64,000 nt of DNA from Siccirubricoccus phaeus (GTDB lineage: Bacteria > Pseudomonadota > Alphaproteobacteria > Acetobacterales > Acetobacteraceae), in NCBI RefSeq assembly GCF_008360935.1, contig NZ_SRXO01000013.1:62001-126000 (forward strand), written 5' to 3'. Positions 1 to 8,809 of this stretch are shown here, piece after piece. Position numbers and translations under genes: made by a program. Numbering within the stretch: position 1 is the first letter of the stretch; the number at the start of each line of letters is the position of its first letter. The notes beneath the pieces were generated by a model, which was not told the origin of the DNA, ran no database searches, and saw only the letters and a program-made list of their open reading frames with translations.

Positions 1-86
1 CTCCCGTCGCCCCACCCCCGGGCTTCGACATCCTGGCCGAGCGCGCCCATGGCCCCGCCCATCTGCTGCTGCTGCGCGCCCCATGA
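1..86 (+). CDS. C-terminal end of an unidentified protein (truncated by window)
   Basis: An open frame runs in from the left edge (codons from base 3) and stops at the TGA at 84-86. About 27 residues are visible, ending in a leucine run and RAP. The stop overlaps the ATG of the next gene as ATGA, so the two are probably translationally coupled in a glycan operon. Too little is present to name a family. Confidence 0.5.
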   Translation, partial: PVAPPPGFDILAERAHGPAHLLLLRAP

Positions 87-1180
87 CGCGCCGGCTGCGC
101 CGCCTGCTCATCGCCTTTCCCTCCGCCGGGCTGGGCGGGGCGGAGCTGCAGACCGCCATGCTGGCCGAGGACCTGGCCGAGGCGGGCATGGAACTGGCCC
201 TGGCCATCGACCCGGCGCTGCTGCCGCGCTTCGCCCGGATGGTCGGCCCCCGCCTCGCCCCCCTGTTGCACCCGGCGGAGATCGCCTGGCGCGGCGAGCG
301 CGGCGCCGGCGAGAACATCGCTCGCCAGGCGCGGGAGGCGGCGCTGCTGCGCGACCTGCTCCGCCCCGATGCGGTGCTGCTGCCGCTGCCCTGGCCGAGC
401 CATGGCCTCGGGCTGCTGCATGGCTTCGCCGGCCTGCCCCTGCTGGCCGTCGCCCATCTGGCGCCGGAGGCCCTGCCGCACGAGGAGGAAGCCGCCGCCC
501 GCGCCGCGCCGCCGGCGCAATTCGTCGCCGTGGCGGCCCCCACCGCCGCCCGCCTCGCCCGTGCCTTCGGCCTGCCGGTGGCGGCGGTGACGGTCATCCC
601 CAACGGCGTCCCGGTCCCGCCGGACAGCCCCGCCGCCCGCCGCGCCGCCCGCGCCGCCAAGCGCGCCATGCTCGAACTGCCGGATACGGCGAAGCTGCTG
701 CTCTTCGCCGGCCGGCTGGACCCGGCCAAGGGGGCCGACCTGCTGCCCGGCATCGCCCAGGCCCTGCGCGGCCGCGCCAGCCTAGCCGTGGCCGGGCAGG
801 GCGGGTTGCGCCCCGCCCTGCAGGGCCAGGGCCTCTGGCTGCTCGGCCAAGTGCCGGATGTGCCGGACTGGCTGCTGGCCGCCGATGCGCTGCTGCTCCC
901 CTCCCGCCACGAGGGCTGCCCGCTGGTCTTCCTGGAAGCCGCCGCGCGGCATTGCCCGGTCATTGCCACCGAAGCGGCGCTGGAAGCCTTCCCGGAGCCC
1001 GCAACCCTCGCCGCCCTTTCCCGCGGCCCCGGCATCGCCCGGCTGGCGGCCCTGGCTGTCGAGGCGCTGGACCGCCCCGACCCGGCCCGGATCGCCGCCG
1101 CCCACCGCCTGGCCTGCCGGCAGGACCGCGCTGCCATGCTCGGCCAGTATCGCGCGCGGCTGCGCGCGCTCATCGCTTGA
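83..1180 (+). CDS. Glycosyltransferase family 4 (GT-B fold)
   Basis: This 365-residue protein should transfer a sugar from a nucleotide-activated donor at the cytoplasmic face of the membrane, probably in surface polysaccharide or glycan assembly. The N-terminus has the GT-B opening pattern with a glycine-rich loop (GLGGAELQ, about residues 16-23). The C-terminal Rossmann domain holds FAGRLDPAKG (about 210-219) and the donor-binding EX7E motif EGCPLVFLE (277-285). Length is normal for the family. The start is the ATG of an ATGA overlap with the upstream gene. A GT2-GT4 fusion follows after 71 bp on the same strand. Donor and acceptor cannot be deduced. Confidence 0.9.
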   Translation: MTRRLRRLLIAFPSAGLGGAELQTAMLAEDLAEAGMELALAIDPALLPRFARMVGPRLAPLLHPAEIAWRGERGAGENIARQAREAALLRDLLRPDAVLLPLPWPSHGLGLLHGFAGLPLLAVAHLAPEALPHEEEAAARAAPPAQFVAVAAPTAARLARAFGLPVAAVTVIPNGVPVPPDSPAARRAARAAKRAMLELPDTAKLLLFAGRLDPAKGADLLPGIAQALRGRASLAVAGQGGLRPALQGQGLWLLGQVPDVPDWLLAADALLLPSRHEGCPLVFLEAAARHCPVIATEAALEAFPEPATLAALSRGPGIARLAALAVEALDRPDPARIAAAHRLACRQDRAAMLGQYRARLRALIA

Positions 1181-1251
1181 TCGGCGCGTGATGCCGGTGC
1201 ATTCCAGCCCGCGATGTTGCGGCCACGAGACAGGCAGAATGCACGCTGAAA

Positions 1252-3939
1252 ATGCAGGCTGAAGTCGCCGTCATCATCCCCGCCTACCGGCAGCCGGCGC
1301 TGCTGGCCGAGGCGATGCTGTCCGTCCTCACGCAGGAGGGCGCACCGGAAACCGCCCTGGTGGTGGTGGATGATGGCTGCCCCTTCGCGGCGACGCGCCG
1401 CACCGTGGCGGAGCTGGCGGCGCTGCATCCCGGCCGGGTGCACCTGCTGCGGCAGCGCAACCAGGGGCTCTCCGCCGCGCGCAATGCCGGCATCGAATTC
1501 GCCCTCGCCGCCTTCCCCGACTGCCGCGCCCTCTATTTCCTCGATGCCGACAACCGGCTGCTGCCGCGCTTCCTCGGCCGCGCCATGGCGGCGCTGGCGG
1601 CGGCGGCGCCCGAGGTGGGGTGGATCTACCCGGATATCGACGAATTCGGCGGCCGGGAGAATTGGGGGCTGCCCGGGGAATTCTCCCTGCTCCAGCTCCT
1701 GCTGACCAATTACTGCGAGGCCGGCAGCCTGGTGCGGCAGGCGCTCTTCGCTGCCGGGCTGCGCTTCGACACTGCCATGCGCCAAGGCTTCGAGGATTGG
1801 GATTTTTGGCTCGCCGCCGCGGCGCGGGGCTGGCGCGGGCAGCATCTGCCGGCCTCCGGCTTCCTCTACCGCCGCCGGCCGGAGAGCATGCTGGCGGCCT
1901 CGGAGCGCATCCGCCCGCTGCTGCTGGGCGAGCTGTACCGCAAGCATGCGCCGCTGCTGGCGCCGCGGCGCCTGCTGGCGCTGGAGGCGGCGGAGGCGCC
2001 GCGCCATGCCATCCACCTGCTGGATGCCGGCGTGGTGCGCTGGACCCTGGACCCGGCGGAGAAGGGCGAGGAACTGCCCCCCGCCACCGCCCGCCGCCGC
2101 CTGGCCGCGGCGCTGGAGGCACAAGGCGCCCGCTTCGCCCCGCCCATCGCCGCCTTCCTGGACAGCGCGACCCTGGCCTTGCTGGCACGCTTCGGCGTGC
2201 TGCACCTCGTCTTCTGGTGGGCCGGGCGGCTGCTGGAGAAGACGGAGCATGTCGCCCTGGACATCCTGCCGACCGACCGGCCGGAGATGGCGCTGGAACG
2301 GGCGGGGACGGCGCTTCTGGCGCCCGACCGCGCCGCCGCCCTCTTCCTCCGCGCCGCGGCGCTGGCCCGGCCGGTGCCGGAGCTGCCGCCCGGCACGGCA
2401 CCAGAGGTGGAGAGGTCCGAGGCCGCCCTGCTCCGGCTGCGCCTGCCGCTGGAAGGGGCGGAGGTCCCGGCAAGCCGCGCCCCCTGGCAAGCCGCGGCGC
2501 TGGAGCAATCGGCGATGGCCGCGCTCCGCCATGCCCGCCGCCCGGGAAGCGGCGAATGGAAGCGGGAATACCGCCCGCCGCGCGCCGGCATGGCTGCGGC
2601 CGCCGCCGCCCTGGCGGGGCTCGGCCCTGCCTTGCCTTTGGCTCCGGGCGGGGGGCGGCGCATCGGCTTCCTGCTGCCGCTCTTCTCCTTCGCCGGGCTG
2701 GAGAAGGTGGTGCTGAACCAGGCCATGGTGCTGCGCGCCCGGGGCTGGCGCTGCATCCTCTTCGTGCTCGGTGCCGGGCGGGTGGAGCGCGGGCCGGATT
2801 TCGCCGCCGCCTTCGATTCGGTGGTGCCGCTGGACGGGCTCGGCGAGACCGCCGTCGAGTGGCAGGGCGGCTATTTCGGCGCCGGCTTCTCCCGCTTCGA
2901 CCGGGAAGCCGCCTCGCCCGAGGTGCTCGGGTTGCTGGCCGGGATGGATGTGGTGGTGAACGTGCATTCCCTGGCCGGCCAGGCGCTGATGGCCTCGCTC
3001 CGCCGCCTCGGCACCCGCACCTATGGCGGGCTGCACTTGGTGGAGCGCGGCCCCTGGGGCGAGCCCCAGGGCACGCCGCATATCCAGCTCGCCTATGAGC
3101 ACGCCTATGACGGGGTGCTGGTCATCTCCGAGCAGCTCCGCGACTGGTGCCGGGCGGCCGGCATTCCGGGGGAGAAGCTGCACCTCATCCGCAACGCGCC
3201 GGGCCATCGCACCCCGCCCGCCCGGGTGGCGGCTGCGCTCAGGGCAAGGCGGCTGCGCCCGGCAGGGCCGCTGCGCGTGCTCTATCTCGGAAGGCTGGAT
3301 GCGCAGAAGGGGATCGACCGGCTGGCGGCGATGATCGCCCGGACCCAAGGGGCGGAGCAGAGGGAGGAGATCGCCTGGCGAGTGGTCGGCCGCGCCGTGC
3401 TGGGGGAGGCGGAGCTGCCGCTGCCGGTGCCGGTGGAGCCGCCGGCGCTGTCGGCCGAGGCGCTGGACGCGCTTTACGCCGAGGCGGATGTGCTGCTGCT
3501 GCCCTCCCGCTACGAGGGGGTGCCGCTGGTGGTGCTGGAAGCCCAGCGCATGGGCTGCGTGCCCGTGGCGACCGATGTCGGGGCGGTGGCGGAGGCGATC
3601 GCCGATGGGGTGGATGGGGTGCTGATCCGGCATGACGCGCCGGAGGAGGTGGTGGTGGCCGATGGCCTCGCCGCGTTGCGCGGGCTGGCGGCGGACCGGG
3701 CCAGGCTGCGGACGATGGCGGAAGCGGCGGCGGCGCGCATCGCCGCCCTGGGGTGGGAGGAGGCGATGGCGGAATTCCTCGGGCATCTGGAGGCGGTCTG
3801 CCCAAGGGAGCGGCCAGGGGAACGCCGTGGGGAGCGCCCCGGGGAATCCCCGGCGCCCCCGCCGACCTCCCACCCGGCAGACCACCCCGGGGCGGTCCCC
3901 CTTGGGGCCTGGCCGCCCGCCGCCGGAGCCGCGCCGTGA
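1252..3939 (+). CDS. Two-domain glycosyltransferase: GT2 fused to GT4
   Basis: An 895-residue fusion. Residues 1 to about 230 are a GT2 (GT-A) domain: VAVIIPAYRQ at the start, VVVDDG, and a metal-binding FLDADN with D98 and D100. A linker of roughly 230 residues follows. From about residue 468 a GT-B module begins (RIGFLLPLFSFAGLEKV), with YLGRLDAQKGIDRL near 675 and the EX7E motif EGVPLVVLE at 755-763. Two sugars could therefore be added by one polypeptide. The tail from about 850 is low-complexity, with repeated RPGE units and prolines, and looks like extension by slippage. The stop overlaps a GTG (GTGA) that opens a 28-codon duplicate of the next gene's start. Substrates unknown. Confidence 0.88.
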   Translation: MQAEVAVIIPAYRQPALLAEAMLSVLTQEGAPETALVVVDDGCPFAATRRTVAELAALHPGRVHLLRQRNQGLSAARNAGIEFALAAFPDCRALYFLDADNRLLPRFLGRAMAALAAAAPEVGWIYPDIDEFGGRENWGLPGEFSLLQLLLTNYCEAGSLVRQALFAAGLRFDTAMRQGFEDWDFWLAAAARGWRGQHLPASGFLYRRRPESMLAASERIRPLLLGELYRKHAPLLAPRRLLALEAAEAPRHAIHLLDAGVVRWTLDPAEKGEELPPATARRRLAAALEAQGARFAPPIAAFLDSATLALLARFGVLHLVFWWAGRLLEKTEHVALDILPTDRPEMALERAGTALLAPDRAAALFLRAAALARPVPELPPGTAPEVERSEAALLRLRLPLEGAEVPASRAPWQAAALEQSAMAALRHARRPGSGEWKREYRPPRAGMAAAAAALAGLGPALPLAPGGGRRIGFLLPLFSFAGLEKVVLNQAMVLRARGWRCILFVLGAGRVERGPDFAAAFDSVVPLDGLGETAVEWQGGYFGAGFSRFDREAASPEVLGLLAGMDVVVNVHSLAGQALMASLRRLGTRTYGGLHLVERGPWGEPQGTPHIQLAYEHAYDGVLVISEQLRDWCRAAGIPGEKLHLIRNAPGHRTPPARVAAALRARRLRPAGPLRVLYLGRLDAQKGIDRLAAMIARTQGAEQREEIAWRVVGRAVLGEAELPLPVPVEPPALSAEALDALYAEADVLLLPSRYEGVPLVVLEAQRMGCVPVATDVGAVAEAIADGVDGVLIRHDAPEEVVVADGLAALRGLAADRARLRTMAEAAAARIAALGWEEAMAEFLGHLEAVCPRERPGERRGERPGESPAPPPTSHPADHPGAVPLGAWPPAAGAAP

Positions 3940-4093
3940 CGTCCCACATCAAGCCCACTCTGCTCGCGGACCTCCACCGCCCCGCCCCGCTGCTGCTGGC
4001 CGTCGCCGGAGCCGCGCCATGACGCCGCGCATCGAACCCGCCTTGCTGGCCGAGTTCCACCGCCCCGCCCCGCTGCTGCTCGCCGCCGCCGGG
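3918..4093 (+). repeat. 83-bp imperfect tandem duplication carrying a spare gene start
   Basis: Copy A (3918-4000) and copy B (from 4001) are adjacent direct repeats with an 83-bp period. Both contain GCCGGAGCCGCGCC, then GTG (3936, copy A) or ATG (4019, copy B), then codons for T-x-x-I-x-P-x-LLA-x-x-HRPAPLLLA. Copy A therefore encodes a 28-residue mini-ORF (3936-4022, GTG start) whose TGA overlaps the ATG of the full gene. Because 83 is not a multiple of three, the mini-ORF cannot fuse to the downstream gene. Both junctions are 4-bp overlaps, so copy A could act as a translational relay between flanking genes. Confidence 0.85.
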
Positions 4094-6001
4094 CTGCCGG
4101 GGCTGGAGGCGCTGGCCCTGCCCGGGCTCGGCCTCTGGCTGGTCGATGCCGAGGGGCGGCTGCACCGGCCGGGGGGCGACCCGGCGCGCGCCACCCAGCC
4201 TTTGGCGGCGGTGCCGGGCGAGGTGCTGGCGATGATCGGCCCGCCTGCGGCGCTGGACGGGCTGCGCGGCTGGTGGGCCGGCGTGGCGCCCGAATTGCCG
4301 CCTTTGCTGCCGGCCGGGACCGGGGCAGAGGCGCTGCCCGGCCTGCTGCCTCTGCTGGCCGCCGCCCTCGCCCCGCGCAGCGCCGCCGCGGGCGAATGGC
4401 AGCGGGCCCTGGTGGCGGCGCGGCAGGAGGCGGAGGCGCTGCGCGAGGCGATGCACGCCCTGCTGACCGAGGCCGGCCCGCCCCCCAGCCTGCCGCCCCC
4501 CGCGCTGGCCCGCGCCGCGGAGCCCGACCCGCGCGCCGCGCTGGCGCCTGCGGGCGGACGGCTGGTGGCCGGCCAGGCGCTCGGCCTGCCGCTGTCCGGC
4601 CTTACCGCCCTGGCGCTGCATCTGGCGGAGGCGGCGGTCGGCGGGCTCGGCCGCCTGCGGCTCCGCCTGCATGGCGCCGAGAGCGGCCGGGTGATGGCCG
4701 CCTGGGACATCCCTGGGGAGGCGCTGGCGCCGGGCTGGCTGGCGCTTGACCTGCCCCAGCCGCTCGGCCCGGTGCGCGAGGGGGCGGTGCTGGATTTGGC
4801 GGCGGAGCTGGGGCCGGGGGATGCGCTGCGCCTCTCCCTGGAGGACCGGGAGAGCGACCTTCCCGTGGCCAGCCCGGCGGCCGCGCCCGGCGTCCCGCCC
4901 GACCGTACTCCCGACGGTGCCCCCGGCCGCGCCCTGGCGCTGCGCGCCTGGACCGCTTCGCATGGCCGCCGCTTCGTCCAGCCGCTGCACTGGGATGCGG
5001 AGGCGGTAGGGCTGGACGTGGCGCCGCATGGGGTGCGGGTGGCGCTGCCGGAAAGCCTGCTGCTCGGCGCCCGGCTGCCGCTCGGCCGGGTGGAGCGGCG
5101 GGCGCTGGGGCGGGAGGCGCCACGGCTCACCGCCCGGCTGCGCGGCGGCGAGGCGGCGCTGATCCTGCTGCCCGCCGTGCCGCTCAACGGGCTGGATCTG
5201 CTGACGGTGGAGTTCGCCCCGGCCCTCGGCGATGCCATGGGGCTGGAGGCGGCGCTCTGGTTGCAGCCCGAGGGGGCGCTGGTGGCGGGGCTGGAGGAGC
5301 TGAGCCTGGAACCGCCCGGCGCGCGCTGGTCCGGCTGGCGCGGCGCCCCGGCGGGGGAGGGGCTGACCATCAGCCTCGCCTTGCCGCTGGCGGCGCCGCG
5401 CGCGGCGATGGTGGCCCTGGCGCTGCGCCATGGCGGCGCGCCGGAGGCGGAGGCGAGGCTGGAGCTGGCGGCGCTGTACGGCAGGCGGGTGGCGCAGCCG
5501 AGCGCGGTGAAGCCCCGCCGCCGTGCCCGGCTGCCGGAGACGCCGGAGGAGGCGGGCCGGCCCCGCCTGGCCGCGGCGCGGCTGGAGGACAGCATGGTGC
5601 TGGGCGGCGGCAGCTACCGGCATTTGGACATCTCCCTGGAGGGGGTGCGGGCCGGCGGCGAGGCCTGGCCGCGGCTGCGCTTCAAATTCGTCATCAGCGG
5701 CGGGGCGCCGGTGCTGGAATTCCGCGCCCGGCCGGACTGGCCCGCGATGTTCGAGCAATGGCCGGAGGACAGCGCGGCGATGCGCAGCGACAAATACGGC
5801 CCCTATCTCTGGCTGACCGAGGCGGCGCTGGCCGAGGGGCTGCTGGACGGGCTGGCCCTGCCGCGAGACCGGGCCATGCTGGCGGCGGTGCTGACCCTGC
5901 TGCCCGGCGCCGTCGCCACGGTGGCGCGGGATGCCACGACGGACCCGGTGGAGTTCGATCTGCTGCTGGGCAAGGCGCGGCGGCTGGCGGCGGCCTTGTG
6001 A
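4019..6001 (+). CDS. Large uncharacterised protein of the glycosyltransferase cluster (possibly DUF6212)
   Basis: A 660-residue protein with no recognised catalytic motif. It is rich in Ala, Leu and Gly, lacks a signal peptide and has no clear membrane segment. A leucine-rich N-terminal half (to about 190) with an Ala/Glu-rich helical stretch (REAMHALLTEA) is followed by long beta-rich segments resembling two lectin-like or jelly-roll repeats. A conserved-looking C-terminus contains FKFVISGGAPVLEFR and WPEDSAAMRSDKYGPYL. The ATG at 4019 is chosen because it overlaps the preceding mini-ORF stop and lies after the duplicated leader. Proteins of this size occur beside glycosyltransferases in Acetobacteraceae, and DUF6212 is a tentative match from memory. 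A role in glycan assembly is inferred only from position. Confidence 0.7.
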   Translation: MTPRIEPALLAEFHRPAPLLLAAAGLPGLEALALPGLGLWLVDAEGRLHRPGGDPARATQPLAAVPGEVLAMIGPPAALDGLRGWWAGVAPELPPLLPAGTGAEALPGLLPLLAAALAPRSAAAGEWQRALVAARQEAEALREAMHALLTEAGPPPSLPPPALARAAEPDPRAALAPAGGRLVAGQALGLPLSGLTALALHLAEAAVGGLGRLRLRLHGAESGRVMAAWDIPGEALAPGWLALDLPQPLGPVREGAVLDLAAELGPGDALRLSLEDRESDLPVASPAAAPGVPPDRTPDGAPGRALALRAWTASHGRRFVQPLHWDAEAVGLDVAPHGVRVALPESLLLGARLPLGRVERRALGREAPRLTARLRGGEAALILLPAVPLNGLDLLTVEFAPALGDAMGLEAALWLQPEGALVAGLEELSLEPPGARWSGWRGAPAGEGLTISLALPLAAPRAAMVALALRHGGAPEAEARLELAALYGRRVAQPSAVKPRRRARLPETPEEAGRPRLAAARLEDSMVLGGGSYRHLDISLEGVRAGGEAWPRLRFKFVISGGAPVLEFRARPDWPAMFEQWPEDSAAMRSDKYGPYLWLTEAALAEGLLDGLALPRDRAMLAAVLTLLPGAVATVARDATTDPVEFDLLLGKARRLAAAL

Positions 6002-6047
6002 AATCCCCACGGCAGCAGCGCGGCATCACCGGCGCGTAGGCTGGACC

Positions 6048-6068
6048 CCCTCCCCCCGCGGGGGAGGG
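6048..6068. terminator. GC-rich hairpin between convergent genes
   Basis: A perfect 9-bp stem of CCCTCCCCC and GGGGGAGGG with a 3-nt loop lies between the plus-strand uncharacterised gene and the minus-strand mutL. It has no T-run but its place suggests a two-way terminator. Confidence 0.5.
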
Positions 6069-6138
6069 TTGGGGTGGGGGGTGGCGCACCCGAAGCGGCG
6101 CAACGCCCGCCGCGCCGGCGGGCAGGCCTTTCCTCGGA

Positions 6139-7941
6139 TCACCGCCTTCCGAACAGCTTCTCCAGCTCCGCCGCGCCGAGCCTGAGGAAGGTGGGGCGGC
6201 CATGGGAGCAGGTGGCGGCGCGGGGCGTCGCCTCCATCTGGCGCAGCAGCGCATCCATCTCCGGCGGGGTCAGGCGCCGCCCGGCCCGCACCGAGCCATG
6301 GCAGGCCAGCCGGGCGATCGCTGCATCCAGCCTTTTCTCCAGCGCCACCGCCTCGCCCTCGGCAGCCAGCTCCGCCGCCACGTCCCGCAGCAGGGGCCCG
6401 GGATCGGCCGGGCCGAGCAAAGCGGGCAGGGCCCGCACCAGCACCGCGCCAGGGCCGAACCCCTCGATCTCGAGGCCCAGCCGGGCGAGATCCGGCGCGG
6501 CCTCCAGCAGCCGGGCGGCCTCGGCCTGCGGCAGATCCACCACAGCGGGCAGCAGCAGGGGCTGGGCGCGGACGCCGCCTGCCAGCAACTGCGTCTTCAG
6601 CGCCTCCTGGGTCAGCCGCTCATGCGCCGCATGCTGGTCTACCAGCACCAGGGCGCCGTCCGGCGCTTCGGCCAGGATGTAGGTGTCCAGCAACTGCGCC
6701 AGGGCGCGGCCGAGCGGATGGTCGGCCGGGGCGGGCGGTGCCTCGGGCGCTGCGGCCGGGCGGGGCGGGGCGAAGCCGAGGGGCAAGGGCGCCGGCCGGG
6801 GCGCCGCCGCGCCGGGCGCGCCGGCCAGGGCGAGCTGCAGCTCCGCGAAGCCGCCGGCCGCCGGCAAGGGCGCCGGGCCAGCCATGGGATGGCGGGACCA
6901 GCCGCCCCAGCCCGGGCTCGGGCGGTACTGGGTGAGGGCGGGGGCGGGCGTCGCCACCCCGGCCCCGGCCGAGAGCGCCCGCTTCAGCGCCGAGATCAGC
7001 ACCCCCCGCACCGCCGCTTCCTCGCGGAAGCGCAATTCCGTCTTCATCGGGTGGACGTTCACGTCCACCGCCTCTGGCGGCAGCTCCAGGAACAGCGCGG
7101 CGACGGGGTGGCGGCCAGCGGCGATCAGCTCGCGATAGGCGACGCGCAGCGCGGTGCGTAGCAAGGGGTCCCGCACCGGGCGGCGATTGACCACCAGATG
7201 CTGCTCCGTGCCCGTCGCCCGGGTGAAGGCCGGCTGGGCGGCGAGGCCGGAGAGGCGCAGCGGGCCGGACTCGGCGGTGACGGGCAGGGCGGCGGCAGCG
7301 AATTCGGCGCCGAGCAACGCGGCGATGCGGTCCTCGCGGGAGGCGGGGGCGAGGGACAGCACCTCCCGCCCTTCCAGCGTCACGCGGAAGCCGGTCTCCG
7401 GCCAGGCCAGGGCGAGGCGGCGCACCGCCTCCACGGCCTGGTCGCCCTCGGCGCGGGGGGATTTCAGGAATTTGCGGCGGGCGGGGACGGCGTAGAACAG
7501 GTCCCGCACCTCGATGCGGGTGCCGGGGGCGCCGGCGGCCGGCCTCACCTCCCCCTTGCGGCCGCCCTCGACGGCGAGGGCATGCGCATCGCCGCCGGCG
7601 GGGCGGGAGGTGATTTCCATGCGGGCGACGGCGCCGATGGAGGGTAGCGCCTCGCCGCGGAAGCCCAGCGTGGCGATGCGGAACAGCATCGCCTCCTCGG
7701 CCAGCTTCGAGGTGGCATGGCGCTCGACGCAAAGGGCGAGGTCGGCGGGGGCCATGCCATGCCCGTCATCCTCGACCAGGATGCGGCCGATGCCGCCTTC
7801 CTCCAGCGTGACGGAGATACGAGAGGCGCCGGCATCGAGAGCGTTCTCCACCAGCTCCTTCACCACCGCGGCCGGGCGCTCCACCACCTCGCCGGCGGCG
7901 ATGCGGTTGGCGGTGGTTTCGGGGAGGAGTCTGATCCCCAT
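6139..7941 (-). CDS. mutL: DNA mismatch repair protein MutL, endonuclease type
   Basis: A 600-residue MutL that couples MutS mismatch recognition to strand incision and excision. The N-terminal GHKL ATPase is complete: IAAGEVVERP, ELVENALDAGA, DDGHGM and GFRGEAL. The C-terminal domain carries DQHA-x2-E-x4-E (DQHAAHERLTQE, about 434-445), ACHGSVRAG and CSHGRPTFLRL. These are the metal-binding motifs of MutL proteins that nick DNA themselves, as expected where MutH is absent. The start MGIRLLPETTANRIAAGEVV is the usual MutL N-terminus. In-frame ATGs at 7956 and 7977 are possible, and ATGGGGAT is duplicated 15 bp apart here. The linker (about 335-410) is Pro/Ala-rich. Confidence 0.96.
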   Translation of the reverse strand: MGIRLLPETTANRIAAGEVVERPAAVVKELVENALDAGASRISVTLEEGGIGRILVEDDGHGMAPADLALCVERHATSKLAEEAMLFRIATLGFRGEALPSIGAVARMEITSRPAGGDAHALAVEGGRKGEVRPAAGAPGTRIEVRDLFYAVPARRKFLKSPRAEGDQAVEAVRRLALAWPETGFRVTLEGREVLSLAPASREDRIAALLGAEFAAAALPVTAESGPLRLSGLAAQPAFTRATGTEQHLVVNRRPVRDPLLRTALRVAYRELIAAGRHPVAALFLELPPEAVDVNVHPMKTELRFREEAAVRGVLISALKRALSAGAGVATPAPALTQYRPSPGWGGWSRHPMAGPAPLPAAGGFAELQLALAGAPGAAAPRPAPLPLGFAPPRPAAAPEAPPAPADHPLGRALAQLLDTYILAEAPDGALVLVDQHAAHERLTQEALKTQLLAGGVRAQPLLLPAVVDLPQAEAARLLEAAPDLARLGLEIEGFGPGAVLVRALPALLGPADPGPLLRDVAAELAAEGEAVALEKRLDAAIARLACHGSVRAGRRLTPPEMDALLRQMEATPRAATCSHGRPTFLRLGAAELEKLFGRR

Positions 7942-8289
7942 GACGCTAATCCCCATGACGTCGCTGCGCGCCGTCATGGGGGCCCCGAAGGGGGGTTCCC
8001 GAGCGGCGACTCGCACAGGCCGTCGCGGCGAAGCCGCGACGGCGGAACGGGCGGCGCCGGGCGGGGCCGGGGGGCAGGGCGGACGGCGTGGGGCGTGCGG
8101 GGACGGGACATGGGACTCGGCGGGAGTCTAGCATGGCCGGCGGGAAGAAGGGGGCCGGCTCGGCACGGCCGCCGGCCCTGGGGGCTGCCCGGTGCCCCGC
8201 CGCAGCTTGGCCGTGGTGGGAAGTGCGTCGTCCTGGGCGTGGCGCGATTCCCGGGGCCTCCCTGGAACCGCGCAGCGGCTTCGGGGGGA
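7942..8289. other. Intergenic region without a gene
   Basis: These 348 bp separate mutL from the broken DUF29 gene, both on the minus strand. The region is extremely GC-rich with several self-complementary stretches. Near 8252-8289 it holds a degenerate copy of the GCGCAGCGGCTTC hairpin also found at 10707 and 13987, just past the DUF29 stop. It should also contain the mutL promoter, but no clear -35/-10 pair is visible. Confidence 0.5.
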
Positions 8290-8772
8290 TTACCCGCGGG
8301 GATCAAGCCGCGCCGCGAGGGGGCGAGGCTCGGACGCCTCGGCGAGGAGGTCGTCCAGGATGAAGGGGCAATCCGCCGGCAGGGACGGCGCGGCGTGGCC
8401 GTCATCGGCGAGATCGGCCAGGGCCAGGCGGCGGGCATCGGTCCAGAGTCCGGCGAGGTCGATCGCCCGGCGCATGGAAGGGCGGTAGCGGCGGCGGGCA
8501 TTCAGCAGGACGGCGCGGCTCTCCTTCGCCCAATGCCAGGCAGCGTCATCCTCCGGCAGGGCAGGCAGCTTGATGAGATGGGTCAGGGCCTGGAGGAGAT
8601 GGCTCTCGGTGGCGAAACGCCGCTCATTCCCGACCGCCTCGATCTCCTCGGCGACATGCGCCAGGTCGAGATCGCCGGGCAGGCGATAGGAGGAGGCAAG
8701 GCCGCGCAGCAGCCGCGCCTGGTGCTGCGACTAGGCATGGATGTCCTCCTCATAGAGCGCCGGCTGGTCCAT
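8290..8772 (-). pseudogene. DUF29 family protein broken by a nonsense codon
   Basis: Read from the ATG at 8772, the frame gives MDQPALYEEDIHA, a TAG stop (8733-8731), then SQHQARLLRGLASSYRLPG and a clean frame to the stop at 8290. The whole matches the layout of DUF29, a family of about 150-residue proteins of unknown function common in alphaproteobacteria and cyanobacteria. Its N-terminus normally reads (D/Y)xxAWxxxQAxLLR. The stop falls exactly at the expected tryptophan, so a single TGG-to-TAG change explains it. The rest (about 146 codons) has no further stop or frameshift, suggesting recent loss or a sequencing error. No alternative start restores the N-terminus. Confidence 0.82.
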
Positions 8773-8809
8773 GACCGCCAGCCTGCCTTGTCCGCCCCGG
8801 GGCGGTCCA

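Noticed and set aside
8731-8733. Readthrough or a non-standard amino acid at the DUF29 TAG
   Set aside because: The position is a family-conserved tryptophan, and nothing nearby suggests stop-codon recoding. A point mutation or error is simpler.
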